Source: a virus. From it: a stretch of 54,488 bases of DNA. Numbering within the stretch: the stretch's first letter is position 1; each line of letters opens with the position of its first letter. Under the pieces are notes generated by a model that was not told the origin of the DNA, did not search any database, and worked only from the letters and a program-made list of their open reading frames with translations. Shown here one piece after another: positions 27,757 through 36,203 of the stretch. The DNA lies in the IMG/VR virus record IMGVR_UViG_3300003324_000108, positions 1 through 54,488 of that record. One strand, given 5' to 3'. Position numbers and translations under genes: made by a program.

Positions 27757-29466
27757 TCAGAGGGTGTAGGCGTAGATGTACCCGAACGCCACGAAAGCGC
27801 GGGAGGCGTCGGGGGTGATGTGCGTGGCGGTCCACACCTTGCCAGCCGACATGTTCACGTACTGCCAAGACGTGTTCACGTCGTAGGAGAGGTACACGCC
27901 ACTCTGGTAGGTATCGGCGATGATCGCCTGGTACCCATTGGACGCGACGGAGATGTGGTCCCAACGTGCTGACGGGGGCGGGGCATATCCGCCCGTGACA
28001 CCCCACGAATCGCCCGTGTCACCCGAGACCCACGTGCCGCCGAAGGAATCGGAACCAACCATGTCGGACCCATCTGTGGACATACCCACATAGAGCCAGC
28101 CGTTGTTGCGCGGCTCGTCGTAGGAGCCCCGAGCCCAGGCGCGGAAGACGCCCCACGTGGTACCACCATCCTTGCTGATCCGGAACCCGTTGACGCCGTT
28201 CATGTAGCCGTTGGCGTAGATGACGCTGCCGTTGCCGGAAATGCTCACAGGCGTGTTCCAGATGTCCGTGTCCGATACGTCAATCGGGGAGGACCAGGTA
28301 GTACCCAGATTCGTGGACGTGTACACCTTGCCGCCCCGGCCAAGGACGATCTTGGCGAGGGTGGAATCACCTGCCAGATTTATCGTCTGCGTGGAGGTTG
28401 ACGGGATGGTGGGCGTGGTGAAAGACGTTCCGCCATTGCTGGACACCAGGAGGATCTTCGTGTCCGACGTGATGGCTGCGATCTTGCTGCCGTCAGCGGA
28501 GGTGATGACATCCGCCCACTTGCGCGATCCCGCCGCCGTCAGGGCCGTCCAAGTAGCTCCCGAGTCCGTAGACCGGTACAGGTTCCCCGCCGTGTTGATG
28601 CCCGCAGCGGCCACCAGAATGGCCCCATTCGTGGAGGAGGAAATGGCGGCCCACTCGCGGTTGCCCGCGCTCGTGAGGGCAGTCCAGGGGATCGTAGTCG
28701 GCTCCGTGTAAGCGGTCGCCGAGATGGTCCCGCTGGTCGAAACCTTGATGCGCCACTTGCCTCCGGAGCTGTCCTCCAGAATGATCCCCGTCTCGGGTCC
28801 AGTCGGGTAGTCTCCGAAAGGATCCACGCCGATGGGGCGGCGAATGTGAAGATCACGCGCCCCGATCTGAGCCTCCTCGTGGCGGATGATCGCCGGGGCA
28901 TTGCCGTTGTACCCGTAGCCGTTGATGGAGGTGTTGTCCGCACCCCAAGGCTTCGGGCCAGATCCGATCTGGACGGATCGCTGGCCAAGAGCGCTGGCGT
29001 CCTGTCCTATGGCAACAGACTTTGTGCCATACGCCTTGGACGCGGGGCCGATGGCGACCGAGTCAGTGCCGGACGCTTCCGCTCCAGTCCACGAGCCGAT
29101 GGCGATGGAGTTCTCGCCGTCCGCGGCGGCGCGCCAGCCGATGGCGACGCTGTAAGGGCCTCTTGCACTGGACCATCCCGCTGCCAGTGTCCCGTCCATC
29201 CCCGTGAACGCGTCAGCCGTCATGGTGTACGTGTGGTCCAGGACGGGGTCGGCAGGGATGGGGCCACCCACGGACCCGATGGGCACGGTCATGCCATTCT
29301 GGAGCGTTGCCTGCATGACGCCGCTGCTGATCGTGAGGCCGGTGATCGCCAGGCCGCCCGACGTCTCCAGACCATTGACGAACGAGGCGATGGCATCTGC
29401 CCACGCCTTGAAGGGGATGAAGTAAGGGTTCGTCCCCCGTGCCGGGATCTGGGTGTTGAACGGCAT
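27757..29466 (-). CDS. Tail fibre: YadA-like head plus Asp-box propeller
   Basis: 569 residues. Residues 104-170 have repeated SVAIG/SIAIG motifs (SVAIGWRAA, NSIAIGSWTG, DSVAIGPAS, KSVAIGQDA), the left-handed roll of YadA/Hep_Hag-type trimeric adhesins. Residues 260-535 have six Asp-box-like motifs (S.D.G.TW: STDSGATW, STNLGTTW, SKDGGTTW, SGDTGDSW, with weaker ones near 343 and 527), which form beta-propellers in sialidase-type proteins. This is probably a receptor-binding fibre. ATG at 29466 follows GAGGTAGG. Confidence 0.8.
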   Translation of the reverse strand: MPFNTQIPARGTNPYFIPFKAWADAIASFVNGLETSGGLAITGLTISSGVMQATLQNGMTVPIGSVGGPIPADPVLDHTYTMTADAFTGMDGTLAAGWSSARGPYSVAIGWRAAADGENSIAIGSWTGAEASGTDSVAIGPASKAYGTKSVAIGQDASALGQRSVQIGSGPKPWGADNTSINGYGYNGNAPAIIRHEEAQIGARDLHIRRPIGVDPFGDYPTGPETGIILEDSSGGKWRIKVSTSGTISATAYTEPTTIPWTALTSAGNREWAAISSSTNGAILVAAAGINTAGNLYRSTDSGATWTALTAAGSRKWADVITSADGSKIAAITSDTKILLVSSNGGTSFTTPTIPSTSTQTINLAGDSTLAKIVLGRGGKVYTSTNLGTTWSSPIDVSDTDIWNTPVSISGNGSVIYANGYMNGVNGFRISKDGGTTWGVFRAWARGSYDEPRNNGWLYVGMSTDGSDMVGSDSFGGTWVSGDTGDSWGVTGGYAPPPSARWDHISVASNGYQAIIADTYQSGVYLSYDVNTSWQYVNMSAGKVWTATHITPDASRAFVAFGYIYAYTL

Positions 29467-29474
29467 GGCCTACC

Positions 29475-29789
29475 TCACTGGGCGCTCGGGAACACGGCGA
29501 GAATCGCCGCCCGCAGGTGATCGTCGGTGACAGCGCCAGGGTTCAGCCCAGGCGGGAGGGCGCGGGTGTCCGACAGGTATTCACTGCGCACCGCATTCGC
29601 GTAGGCGTGGACTGCAGTGACGGTCGTCTCCTGGCCAGCCACAGTGATGGGGGTGGATACGATCCTCCCCAGCTGGCCGTCGATTGCCGCGGCGGGCGAT
29701 AGGATCCCCAACTGCTCCGCCGCCGCGACAAGACGGTTGCGCAGATCGCCGTCGTCACGTGCTGCGATGTGTTCAGCGGTGGTAGGCAT
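29475..29789 (-). CDS. Small tail-region protein, paralogue of 35122 gene
   Basis: 104 residues. It shares with the 35122-35427 product the start MPTT, a D-L-x-x-RL helix, SPA, VYAYA/VHAYA, and PPG.N.GAVTD.HL followed by AI.AV. The two flank the lysis and fibre genes, so they are duplicates or functional siblings, probably chaperones or tail tip parts. ATG 29789 follows AAGGAGC. Confidence 0.7.
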   Translation of the reverse strand: MPTTAEHIAARDDGDLRNRLVAAAEQLGILSPAAAIDGQLGRIVSTPITVAGQETTVTAVHAYANAVRSEYLSDTRALPPGLNPGAVTDDHLRAAILAVFPSAQ

Positions 29790-29802
29790 GATGCTCCTTC
29801 AT

Positions 29803-32256
29803 TTACCAGGTTGCGATGGCGACGCGCTTCCACGTGTTCGTGGCAACGCAGATGTAGATGTAGTTCGCATCATAGGCGCGCTGGCCCGCAGTTCCAGCAG
29901 CCGTGGCCGTGGCGGGCACAGCTGCCCAGGCCACGTTGAGGCCGTCAACATACCCCTTCGTGGCGATGTCTCCCGCAGCAGAGGGGGTGGCGACCTGAGC
30001 GCGCCCGCTCGCATCCCGGAGCATAACGGTGTTCGCCGTGGCCGCAGCAGTCATGGCGGCAAGGTATCCGCCGTTGACCCAGTTCAGCGGGATGCGGGTC
30101 CAGGTGTTCGTGGCCGTGCAGATGTAGAGGTAGCTCGCGTCGTAAGCCCTCTGTCCAGCCGTGCCGGTAGCGGTCGCAGAAGCGGGAGCCGCAACCCACG
30201 TGACATTGAGTCCATCCACGTACCCCTTAGTGGCAATGTCACCAGAAGCGGAAGGCGTCGCCACCTGCGCGCGACCAGCGGAGTCACGCTGCACAACGGC
30301 GCTGGCAGTCGCGGCAGACGTGGCGAGGCCCTGGGTGTCACGCTCGATAGTCGCGTACACCGTGTTTCCGTACCACGTGAACGTGACGATATCGGTGGCG
30401 TTAGCGGCGGTGGACAGTGCGAACCCCGGGGCACGCTTCACGCTGGCAGGGATCGTCAGCGTGCGCCCTCCCGTGGCGTCCTGGATGAGCACGAGGACAA
30501 TCTTGCTCACCTGCCGATACCCGTCAGGCGTCAGAGCGGTGAACGTGACATTCAGGTTTGCATTCATGTTGATGCGGAAAACCTGCGTGCCGTAAAGGTA
30601 GTAGGAACCCCCAGCACCGTTCGAGAAGTCGAAGTTGAGCGGGTTCGGCTGCGCAGATGCGTTCAGCGTGTTGACCGGGGCGACGCCAGACTGAGCGTTC
30701 ACGTAATACGCAGATGTTGCGTTGTACAGCCCCGCAGCACCGGCCTGTGGGGCAACGGGCACAGTTATCTGCCCTGCCCCATTCTTGACGACGATGTTGC
30801 CGGGATCTCCGATGTACCTCGAAACCCAGCTCTTTGACGTGTTGTCCCACACAAGAAGCGTTCCATCGAATGCCGCGGTGGGGAGCGAAATGGGAGCGAA
30901 TGACCAGTACGGCGCAGCTTCGTAGTTCTGCCACGCGGTAGCACTCAGGAGGGTAGGCCCGCCCCCACCACGAACGTACGTGAACAGGGCCATAACCTGC
31001 TTCACGCCGGGGATGATTTCATCGTAATCCACGATGAAGATCTGGCCCGCGTAGTCCGTGGGTGCCGGATCCAAATATGCATTCGGATCCATGGGGGGAT
31101 TCATCGCCCTGGCGGGATCCCAGTGGAAGATTGCCGGACCAGCCTTGGTCACATTTTGCAGGTCGCCAGCCTGGTAGACGTGGAAAATCTGGTCATCCAC
31201 ATACTTCTTGTTGGCAATGTGGACGTCGTACGTCGGCGTAGTGACAGCCGAGTTCCCCGTGGCGTCTCTGCCCATCACACTGTGGGGGGTGGAGGTAGCA
31301 TCGGGAAGCTCTACCTGGAATGAATATCCACTGGACGAGGTAGAATCGGCGCGAGCTACGAGGATGACTCCGTCCTGATACGGCTGGGCCGGGAACGGCG
31401 CTTTCCAAATTGTCCACGCATTCTGCGTGGTATCTGCCGGATAGTACCTGGCCGTGAGTTCATCACCATGGTCCGTCACCACAAAGAACTCGATGGCCCA
31501 AATGACGCCAGAATCAAGAATGTGTCGAATCTCGCCGGACCATTCATTCCCCGCCCCGACCCATTCGTAGTATGCCTTGTAGTAGTCCGGAAGGTCCGGA
31601 TCGTACGTCACGTCGGCGCTGTAATGCCACACGGCGGGACCAGGCTCTGCGTTTGCCAGCTCACTGATCTGCTGGAAATGCAGAATCGGCTTCCCCACCG
31701 GCCCAATGTCCAGGTCGGTGCCGCCATGGGTGAAGAGGTGCAGCTCCTCGTTCGTGATCGTGCCGCCCACAACAGCCGGATTGAGGGCAACATCAACGTC
31801 ACCCGCAGCCGCTTCCGCGCGATCCGCCGCGGCGTCCGCCCGGTCAGCATCCTCCTCTGCGGCTGCGGCTGCCGCCTCCGCACGGATGCGCTCTGCCTCG
31901 GAAACGATGATGACCGTATCCGGGTATGGAATCGGAGGCTGTGCCGTGTTCAGATCCAGCGGTGCCAGTGGTGTGTGCGTGTTCTCCACGCGCACCGGGA
32001 ACACCGGCATGGAGGTGCCGTCCGAGAAAGTGACCCGCACGTTGTACAGGCCGGTGACCAGCCAGCCAGAGATCTTTCCATCCTGGGTGAACTCGATCTT
32101 CTCGGTAATCCGGCCAGCCGTGCGCGAAGGGTCAGCGAGGTGACGGATCTGATGCGGCATGAAGGTGACGCACCCGAGGGCGGGTCGATCTGTAGGCGCA
32201 GGGGATCCCAGGGGGTGGATGAACGTACCAACCACATAGCCGTAGTCGTCAGCCAT
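29803..32256 (-). CDS. Large tail fibre/minor tail protein with C-terminal repeats
   Basis: 817 residues. The N-terminus (to about 110) looks like a tail-attachment domain with strands; residues 118-155 are an Ala/Glu coiled coil (SEAERIRAEAAAAAAEEDA). The C-terminus has two repeats of 75 residues (about 653-726 and 743-817), each with RD..GRAQVATPSA, DIATKGYVDGLNV, GTAGQRAYDA and YIC.ATNTW. A third partial copy of the RDA.G...V..P phrase is near 340. This repeat is common in fibre tips that trimerise. ATG 32256 follows GAAAGGGC. Confidence 0.75.
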   Translation of the reverse strand: MADDYGYVVGTFIHPLGSPAPTDRPALGCVTFMPHQIRHLADPSRTAGRITEKIEFTQDGKISGWLVTGLYNVRVTFSDGTSMPVFPVRVENTHTPLAPLDLNTAQPPIPYPDTVIIVSEAERIRAEAAAAAAEEDADRADAAADRAEAAAGDVDVALNPAVVGGTITNEELHLFTHGGTDLDIGPVGKPILHFQQISELANAEPGPAVWHYSADVTYDPDLPDYYKAYYEWVGAGNEWSGEIRHILDSGVIWAIEFFVVTDHGDELTARYYPADTTQNAWTIWKAPFPAQPYQDGVILVARADSTSSSGYSFQVELPDATSTPHSVMGRDATGNSAVTTPTYDVHIANKKYVDDQIFHVYQAGDLQNVTKAGPAIFHWDPARAMNPPMDPNAYLDPAPTDYAGQIFIVDYDEIIPGVKQVMALFTYVRGGGGPTLLSATAWQNYEAAPYWSFAPISLPTAAFDGTLLVWDNTSKSWVSRYIGDPGNIVVKNGAGQITVPVAPQAGAAGLYNATSAYYVNAQSGVAPVNTLNASAQPNPLNFDFSNGAGGSYYLYGTQVFRINMNANLNVTFTALTPDGYRQVSKIVLVLIQDATGGRTLTIPASVKRAPGFALSTAANATDIVTFTWYGNTVYATIERDTQGLATSAATASAVVQRDSAGRAQVATPSASGDIATKGYVDGLNVTWVAAPASATATGTAGQRAYDASYLYICTATNTWTRIPLNWVNGGYLAAMTAAATANTVMLRDASGRAQVATPSAAGDIATKGYVDGLNVAWAAVPATATAAGTAGQRAYDANYIYICVATNTWKRVAIATW
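29806..30030 (-). repeat. Second copy of 75-residue fibre repeat
   Basis: Encodes the last 75 residues of the large fibre. It matches the copy at about 30079-30300 in most amino acids, but third codon positions differ often. See the finding on synonymous divergence. Confidence 0.75.
30079..30300 (-). repeat. First copy of 75-residue fibre repeat
   Basis: The upstream copy (residues about 653-726) of the repeat at 29806-30030. A 16-residue spacer, VNGGYLAAMTAAATAN, separates the two. Confidence 0.75.
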
Positions 32257-32288
32257 CGTCAGCCCTTTCGTCCCCTGCGCGTAGGATA

Positions 32289-32621
32289 TCAGTCGCCCTG
32301 CGCGTAGTTCACGCCATTGCTACCGATAGCCTGCAACTTCTGTGGCAGACCCGTGGCCTTCCAAAGGCCGAGGTACATACCAACAGAGGTGATGAACGCA
32401 GGCAATGCCAGGAGCAGGCCCCGGCCAAGGTCGTACGTCACACCCTCCTGGACTGCCCGGAGCAGTTCGGTTCCGAGGGTGGAGATGAGCGTGAACACGG
32501 CGAGAAGCACGGCGCGCACCCAGGACTTGGAATCGAGCTTCGTCACCAGCCCGACCAGCAGGGGCAGGAGGCTGGACACGACCAGCTGGATAACCAGGGC
32601 GGGGTCAAAGGTGATGGTCAT
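32289..32621 (-). CDS. Holin-like membrane protein, 110 aa
   Basis: Three hydrophobic segments (about residues 8-27, 33-55, 67-88: PLLVGLVTKL, VLLAVFTLISTLGTELL, LALPAFITSVGMYLGLW) with charged turns between, and a short polar tail. Next to the endolysin in the leftward arm, it is a good candidate for the holin that lets the lysin through the membrane. ATG overlaps the previous stop (ATGA). Confidence 0.65.
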   Translation of the reverse strand: MTITFDPALVIQLVVSSLLPLLVGLVTKLDSKSWVRAVLLAVFTLISTLGTELLRAVQEGVTYDLGRGLLLALPAFITSVGMYLGLWKATGLPQKLQAIGSNGVNYAQGD

Positions 32622-33199
32622 TTCTTCTGTCCTTCCATGAAGTTCACGACCGCGTCAGCCAGTCGTCCTAGATCCCCCCGGAGCGCGTTCATGCCCTCCT
32701 CGGTAGACTTTCGCAGACCGCCGATCTCCGCACCGACAGACTTGCGCAAATCGGAGATATTCACAGCTTGTGTGTGCAGGCGTTCATGCGTCTCCCGACG
32801 TGAATCTTGTAGTTCCCCGCGGATCTGCTTGATGTCGTCCTGGATGTCCTTCACGTCCGTCTTCACATCTGCGACTTCCTCCTTGATATCCGCAGCATCG
32901 GAAGCTGCACTCGCCGAGGAATCCTTCACCACGTCCACGTCCGCTCGGAGGTTTGTCTTGTGGCTGTTCTGGACCTGGTGACGTACGTCGTTCTGCCGCT
33001 GGAGGATGATGCTCATGAGAGTTACCGCACCACCAATCAGCGCCAGCAGGATCTTGGTGACACCATCATCGAGAAATGTGTCACCGTTGGGGTCTGGAAC
33101 GTTCGACACCCAGATGATCGCAGCCCCCGTGCCAACAATCCCCAACCCCAGGACCATCCACTCTGGGAGTCGGAACCTCCGGTCATCCTCGCCGCTCAC
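32618..33199 (-). CDS. Two-span membrane protein with long coiled coil
   Basis: GTG at 33199 (coupled to the lysin stop, GTGA) gives 193 residues. Two spans (about 14-33 and 47-66) are followed by about 120 residues of charged coiled coil (DIKEEVADVKTDVKDIQDD). In lysis cassettes a second membrane protein beside the holin may be an antiholin or a spanin-like partner; the coiled coil suits a large oligomer. A longer frame starting at 33241 exists but overlaps the lysin and lacks a ribosome site. Confidence 0.6.
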   Translation of the reverse strand: MSGEDDRRFRLPEWMVLGLGIVGTGAAIIWVSNVPDPNGDTFLDDGVTKILLALIGGAVTLMSIILQRQNDVRHQVQNSHKTNLRADVDVVKDSSASAASDAADIKEEVADVKTDVKDIQDDIKQIRGELQDSRRETHERLHTQAVNISDLRKSVGAEIGGLRKSTEEGMNALRGDLGRLADAVVNFMEGQKK

Positions 33200-35067
33200 G
33201 ACAGGAAGCCCTCGATATCGGTGGCGAGCTTCTCCAGCCACGCGCGCGGTACCTCTACCTCCTCCGGTTCCGGCTCGGGCTCAGGCTCGGGATCAGGTCC
33301 AGCGGTGACAGGGTTCTGTCCGAACTCGGCGACGGTCGCGCGGAGGAAGTCCACCTGACCGCCCCACTGGCCATTGCAATACTGCTGGATCTGGGCGCGA
33401 GAATCCCACTTGCCACCAGACCAGGCGTACGTCTGGAAACCCCAGGTGATGAGGCCCGCGTCGAACATGAGGGTGAGCACGTTGTACCCGGCGTAGAGGC
33501 CGACGCGCTGGAGGCCGATGACCTCCGCGATGGCACGCAGAGCGTCGCCGATCTTGTTCAGGTCGTCGCCGGAAGCGTCGTAATCCACATTGAAGTAGAT
33601 GGGAACCTCGCCGAGGCCCAGCTTCACCCGGTACTCTTCTGCCGCCTTCGCTACCCGCAGACCAGCCTCACGCCCGCCAGCAAGCTCCTTGCCGTCCTCC
33701 TCGTAGATGAAGAACACGGTGAACCCGTTGCGGTGCAGCTCGGCAAGCTCGGTGACGCTCAGCCCCTTGTTAGTCCGACCATCCGCGTACTTCTCGTTCC
33801 ACAGGTAGCGGCCAGCAACCTTGAAGCCGAACGAGGAAAGCTCGGTGATCGAGGGGCGCGAGAACGAGTAGTCGATGCCCTCCCACTGGGGGTTGGCCGG
33901 GAACCCGCGACCATCCGAGCAGGAACCCCACAAGCCGTCCGTGTCCATGCGGTTCTTGCCCTGCCACACCGTGACGGCCTGCGCGGTGGGCGCATCCCAC
34001 TTGCCGGTGACGGGTGCGCCGACAAGCTTCTGGATGTCCGACGTAGGGCGAGACGTGTAGTTCCCGTCGTTCGGGTCAGGATCCGGCTCGGGGTCCGGAT
34101 CGGGATTCGGGGGAGTGATCGGCGCAGTCCATGCACCGGTCCACGTCTCGGGTCCGATCAGGCCGTCTGCCTTGTAACCCTTCTCCTTCTGGAAGGCGAG
34201 CGCCGTGCGGCCCGTCTCCGTGTCCGTGCTGTCGGAACCCTGCGGTCCATACAGTCCATCGGGGTCGATGGTCCACCCGCGGTCCTTCATGCGCTGCTGC
34301 CAACGGCGGAGGTCTTCGCGGTGCCCGTGCCACCCGGAAACGGACTCGACGCCACCCTGCTCGGGGCCAAAGTAGGAGCCTGCGGGGAGCGGGAACGGGG
34401 GGACACCGGTCTCCTGCTCTGCCAGAGCCCTGTCAACGTAGTCGTTCGTGTTCGGGCCGTAGACGCCGTCCACGTTCAGGCCAGCCTTGCCCTGCACGTC
34501 ACGCACGGCTGCCTGCGTATTGGCCCCGTCGTAGCCGTCAGCGCCGTCCGGGCCGAGATCGTAGCCGAGCTTGATGAGCTTCTGCTGGGCGGCGACAACC
34601 CAGTCGGCACCGTAGAGGTTGCGCGCGGGCCACTGCAGGCTGGTGTCGCCGCCGCTGCTGCCACCAATGTCACCACGGAAGGTCTTGTGCCACGGCTCCC
34701 CAAACAGGTAGCCCTCGTTCTCGAAGCCGTAGTTGCCTGCGTTCCAGCGCATCCAGTTGTCGCGTGCGGTGCCAGCCCACGTCACGCCAGGGTCGTCGCA
34801 GCTGTCGTAGATGTCGATGGAGCGGGGGCCATTGGGACCATCGATCTCATGGTTAGAGGTGCCAGGCTCGGCCACGCGTGGGGGTGCGTAGCCGCGGGCT
34901 ACGTATGCATCCCACTCGGCCTGCTGCTCTTCACGGGTGCGGGACCCGTCACGGACATGCAGGGAGCAGCCAGTGTCGCGCTCGAAATCGGCGGCCATGC
35001 GGTAGAACGCCGCGGCCACATTCACCTCGACCCGCTTGCCGTCGATGCTCGTGAACTCGTACGCCAT
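33196..35067 (-). CDS. Modular endolysin (M15-like peptidase, PG-binding, DUF1906)
   Basis: ATG at 35067 follows GGAGAGGACACC; an upstream in-frame GTG at 35091 is less good. 623 residues: an N-terminal M15/VanY-like domain with RDGSRTREEQQ, SNHEID and SIDIYD, and PWHK near 130; three peptidoglycan-binding units (YGADWVVAAQQKLIKLGYDLG; DPDGLYGPQG...GYKADGLIGPET; TGKWDAPTAQAVTVWQ); and a C-terminal DUF1906 (GH-like) domain, GIDYSFSRPS through NVDYDAS and YAGYNVL, at about 395-590. Asp/Glu-Pro repeat linkers (PDPDPEPDPDPN and PEPEPEPE) divide them. A two-enzyme lysin for mycolic or thick walls. Confidence 0.85.
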   Translation of the reverse strand: MAYEFTSIDGKRVEVNVAAAFYRMAADFERDTGCSLHVRDGSRTREEQQAEWDAYVARGYAPPRVAEPGTSNHEIDGPNGPRSIDIYDSCDDPGVTWAGTARDNWMRWNAGNYGFENEGYLFGEPWHKTFRGDIGGSSGGDTSLQWPARNLYGADWVVAAQQKLIKLGYDLGPDGADGYDGANTQAAVRDVQGKAGLNVDGVYGPNTNDYVDRALAEQETGVPPFPLPAGSYFGPEQGGVESVSGWHGHREDLRRWQQRMKDRGWTIDPDGLYGPQGSDSTDTETGRTALAFQKEKGYKADGLIGPETWTGAWTAPITPPNPDPDPEPDPDPNDGNYTSRPTSDIQKLVGAPVTGKWDAPTAQAVTVWQGKNRMDTDGLWGSCSDGRGFPANPQWEGIDYSFSRPSITELSSFGFKVAGRYLWNEKYADGRTNKGLSVTELAELHRNGFTVFFIYEEDGKELAGGREAGLRVAKAAEEYRVKLGLGEVPIYFNVDYDASGDDLNKIGDALRAIAEVIGLQRVGLYAGYNVLTLMFDAGLITWGFQTYAWSGGKWDSRAQIQQYCNGQWGGQVDFLRATVAEFGQNPVTAGPDPEPEPEPEPEEVEVPRAWLEKLATDIEGFLS

Positions 35068-35121
35068 GATCGGTGTCCTCTCCACCGACATGCTACAGCC
35101 GTTAGTTGCTGACGACAGGTA

Positions 35122-35427
35122 TTACGGGGCGGGCGGATTTAGCACGGCATTGATCGCGGTCTCCAGATGCGTATCAGTCACGGCCCCGAGGTTTGCGCCA
35201 GGGGCGGGAGGGGTGGCCGCAATGTGTGCTTCGCGGGTTTCCTTCGCATAGGCGTACACGCTGACAATGGTGTCATAGGGTCCAAGTTCTGCCTGCATCA
35301 GGTCAGAGAGGTGCTGCTGTACCCACTCCGCAGGACTGGGGATTTTCATCATCTCCGCCTGTGCAATGAGACGCATGAGGAGGTCACTGTCCTGTTTGGC
35401 GCTGATGTATTGCTGCGTGGTAGGCAT
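35122..35427 (-). CDS. Small tail-region protein, paralogue of 29475 gene
   Basis: 101 residues: MPTTQQYISAKQDSDLLMRL, then SPAEWVQQHL, VYAYAKETR, PPAPGANLGAVTD and HLETAINAV. It matches the 29475-29789 product in layout and phrases. ATG at 35427 follows AGGAGAAA. Confidence 0.7.
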   Translation of the reverse strand: MPTTQQYISAKQDSDLLMRLIAQAEMMKIPSPAEWVQQHLSDLMQAELGPYDTIVSVYAYAKETREAHIAATPPAPGANLGAVTDTHLETAINAVLNPPAP

Positions 35428-35438
35428 GCTATTTTCTC

Positions 35439-36191
35439 CTAGCTGGTTACGAGAGGTGGTCCGATGTATTCCATTGTCATGAAGCTCTCCGCGTCACCCA
35501 CGGTCCAGGATGCCGCGATGGTTTGGAAGTAGCAACGTCCGGTCGGGAAGAGCAGGATGTTCTTGAAGTCGAATGTGGCAATCTGCCCATAGCCGCTAAG
35601 GAGGGGGGCGGGCTGGTCGCGGATGACAGCCGGGTTGACCCCATCGAGATACGCGAAGCGCCAGACACCGGTCCCTGCTCCGCTCGGCAGTGTCATGCTG
35701 ACAGCGCAGCGGTAGCGGCCAGCGAGGTTCGTGCGGATAGTGGCGAGATCCCCGGGGAGCGGGCGGTCGATGAGCGTGGAGCTGCGCCACGACCCACCCG
35801 TGCCGAAGTTGTTCCAGTTCGTGAAATAGGAGCCATTGCCGTGCGCTTGGCCGCCCGCCGCCATCAGCTTCCCGTACGGACCGTCATCGCCCACCGGATA
35901 CCACCCCGCAGGCGCGCCAGATGCAAGTCCTCTTACCGTGAGGCCAGCAGAACCAGTGGGTGCGTAGTAGCTTTCCGTCCACCCAGTGTCCGTATTGATC
36001 CAGGTGAGCTGCGAGTTTGCAAGATATACCTGCTCCGCGACGGTGGACGGGGGAGGAAAGTCGGCGTCCCGCTGAGCGATGGACCCGCGACCCAGGCCAG
36101 AGATGATCCCCTTCCCGAGGCGGCGCTGGAGGAGATTGATATCGCGGCGCATCTCCGCGAGCATGCCGCGAGCCGACTTGTCGATAGTCAT
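35439..36191 (-). CDS. Minor tail protein, 250 aa
   Basis: Glycine-rich with strands (LSGYGQIATFDFKNILLF) and a central GNGSYFTNWNNFGTGG stretch. The N-terminus is helical (MLAEMRRDINLLQRRLG). Positioned between the Gp37-like protein and the lysin region, so a tail tip part is likely. No family recognised. Confidence 0.65.
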   Translation of the reverse strand: MTIDKSARGMLAEMRRDINLLQRRLGKGIISGLGRGSIAQRDADFPPPSTVAEQVYLANSQLTWINTDTGWTESYYAPTGSAGLTVRGLASGAPAGWYPVGDDGPYGKLMAAGGQAHGNGSYFTNWNNFGTGGSWRSSTLIDRPLPGDLATIRTNLAGRYRCAVSMTLPSGAGTGVWRFAYLDGVNPAVIRDQPAPLLSGYGQIATFDFKNILLFPTGRCYFQTIAASWTVGDAESFMTMEYIGPPLVTS

Positions 36192-36203
36192 GTGGTCACG
36201 CTC

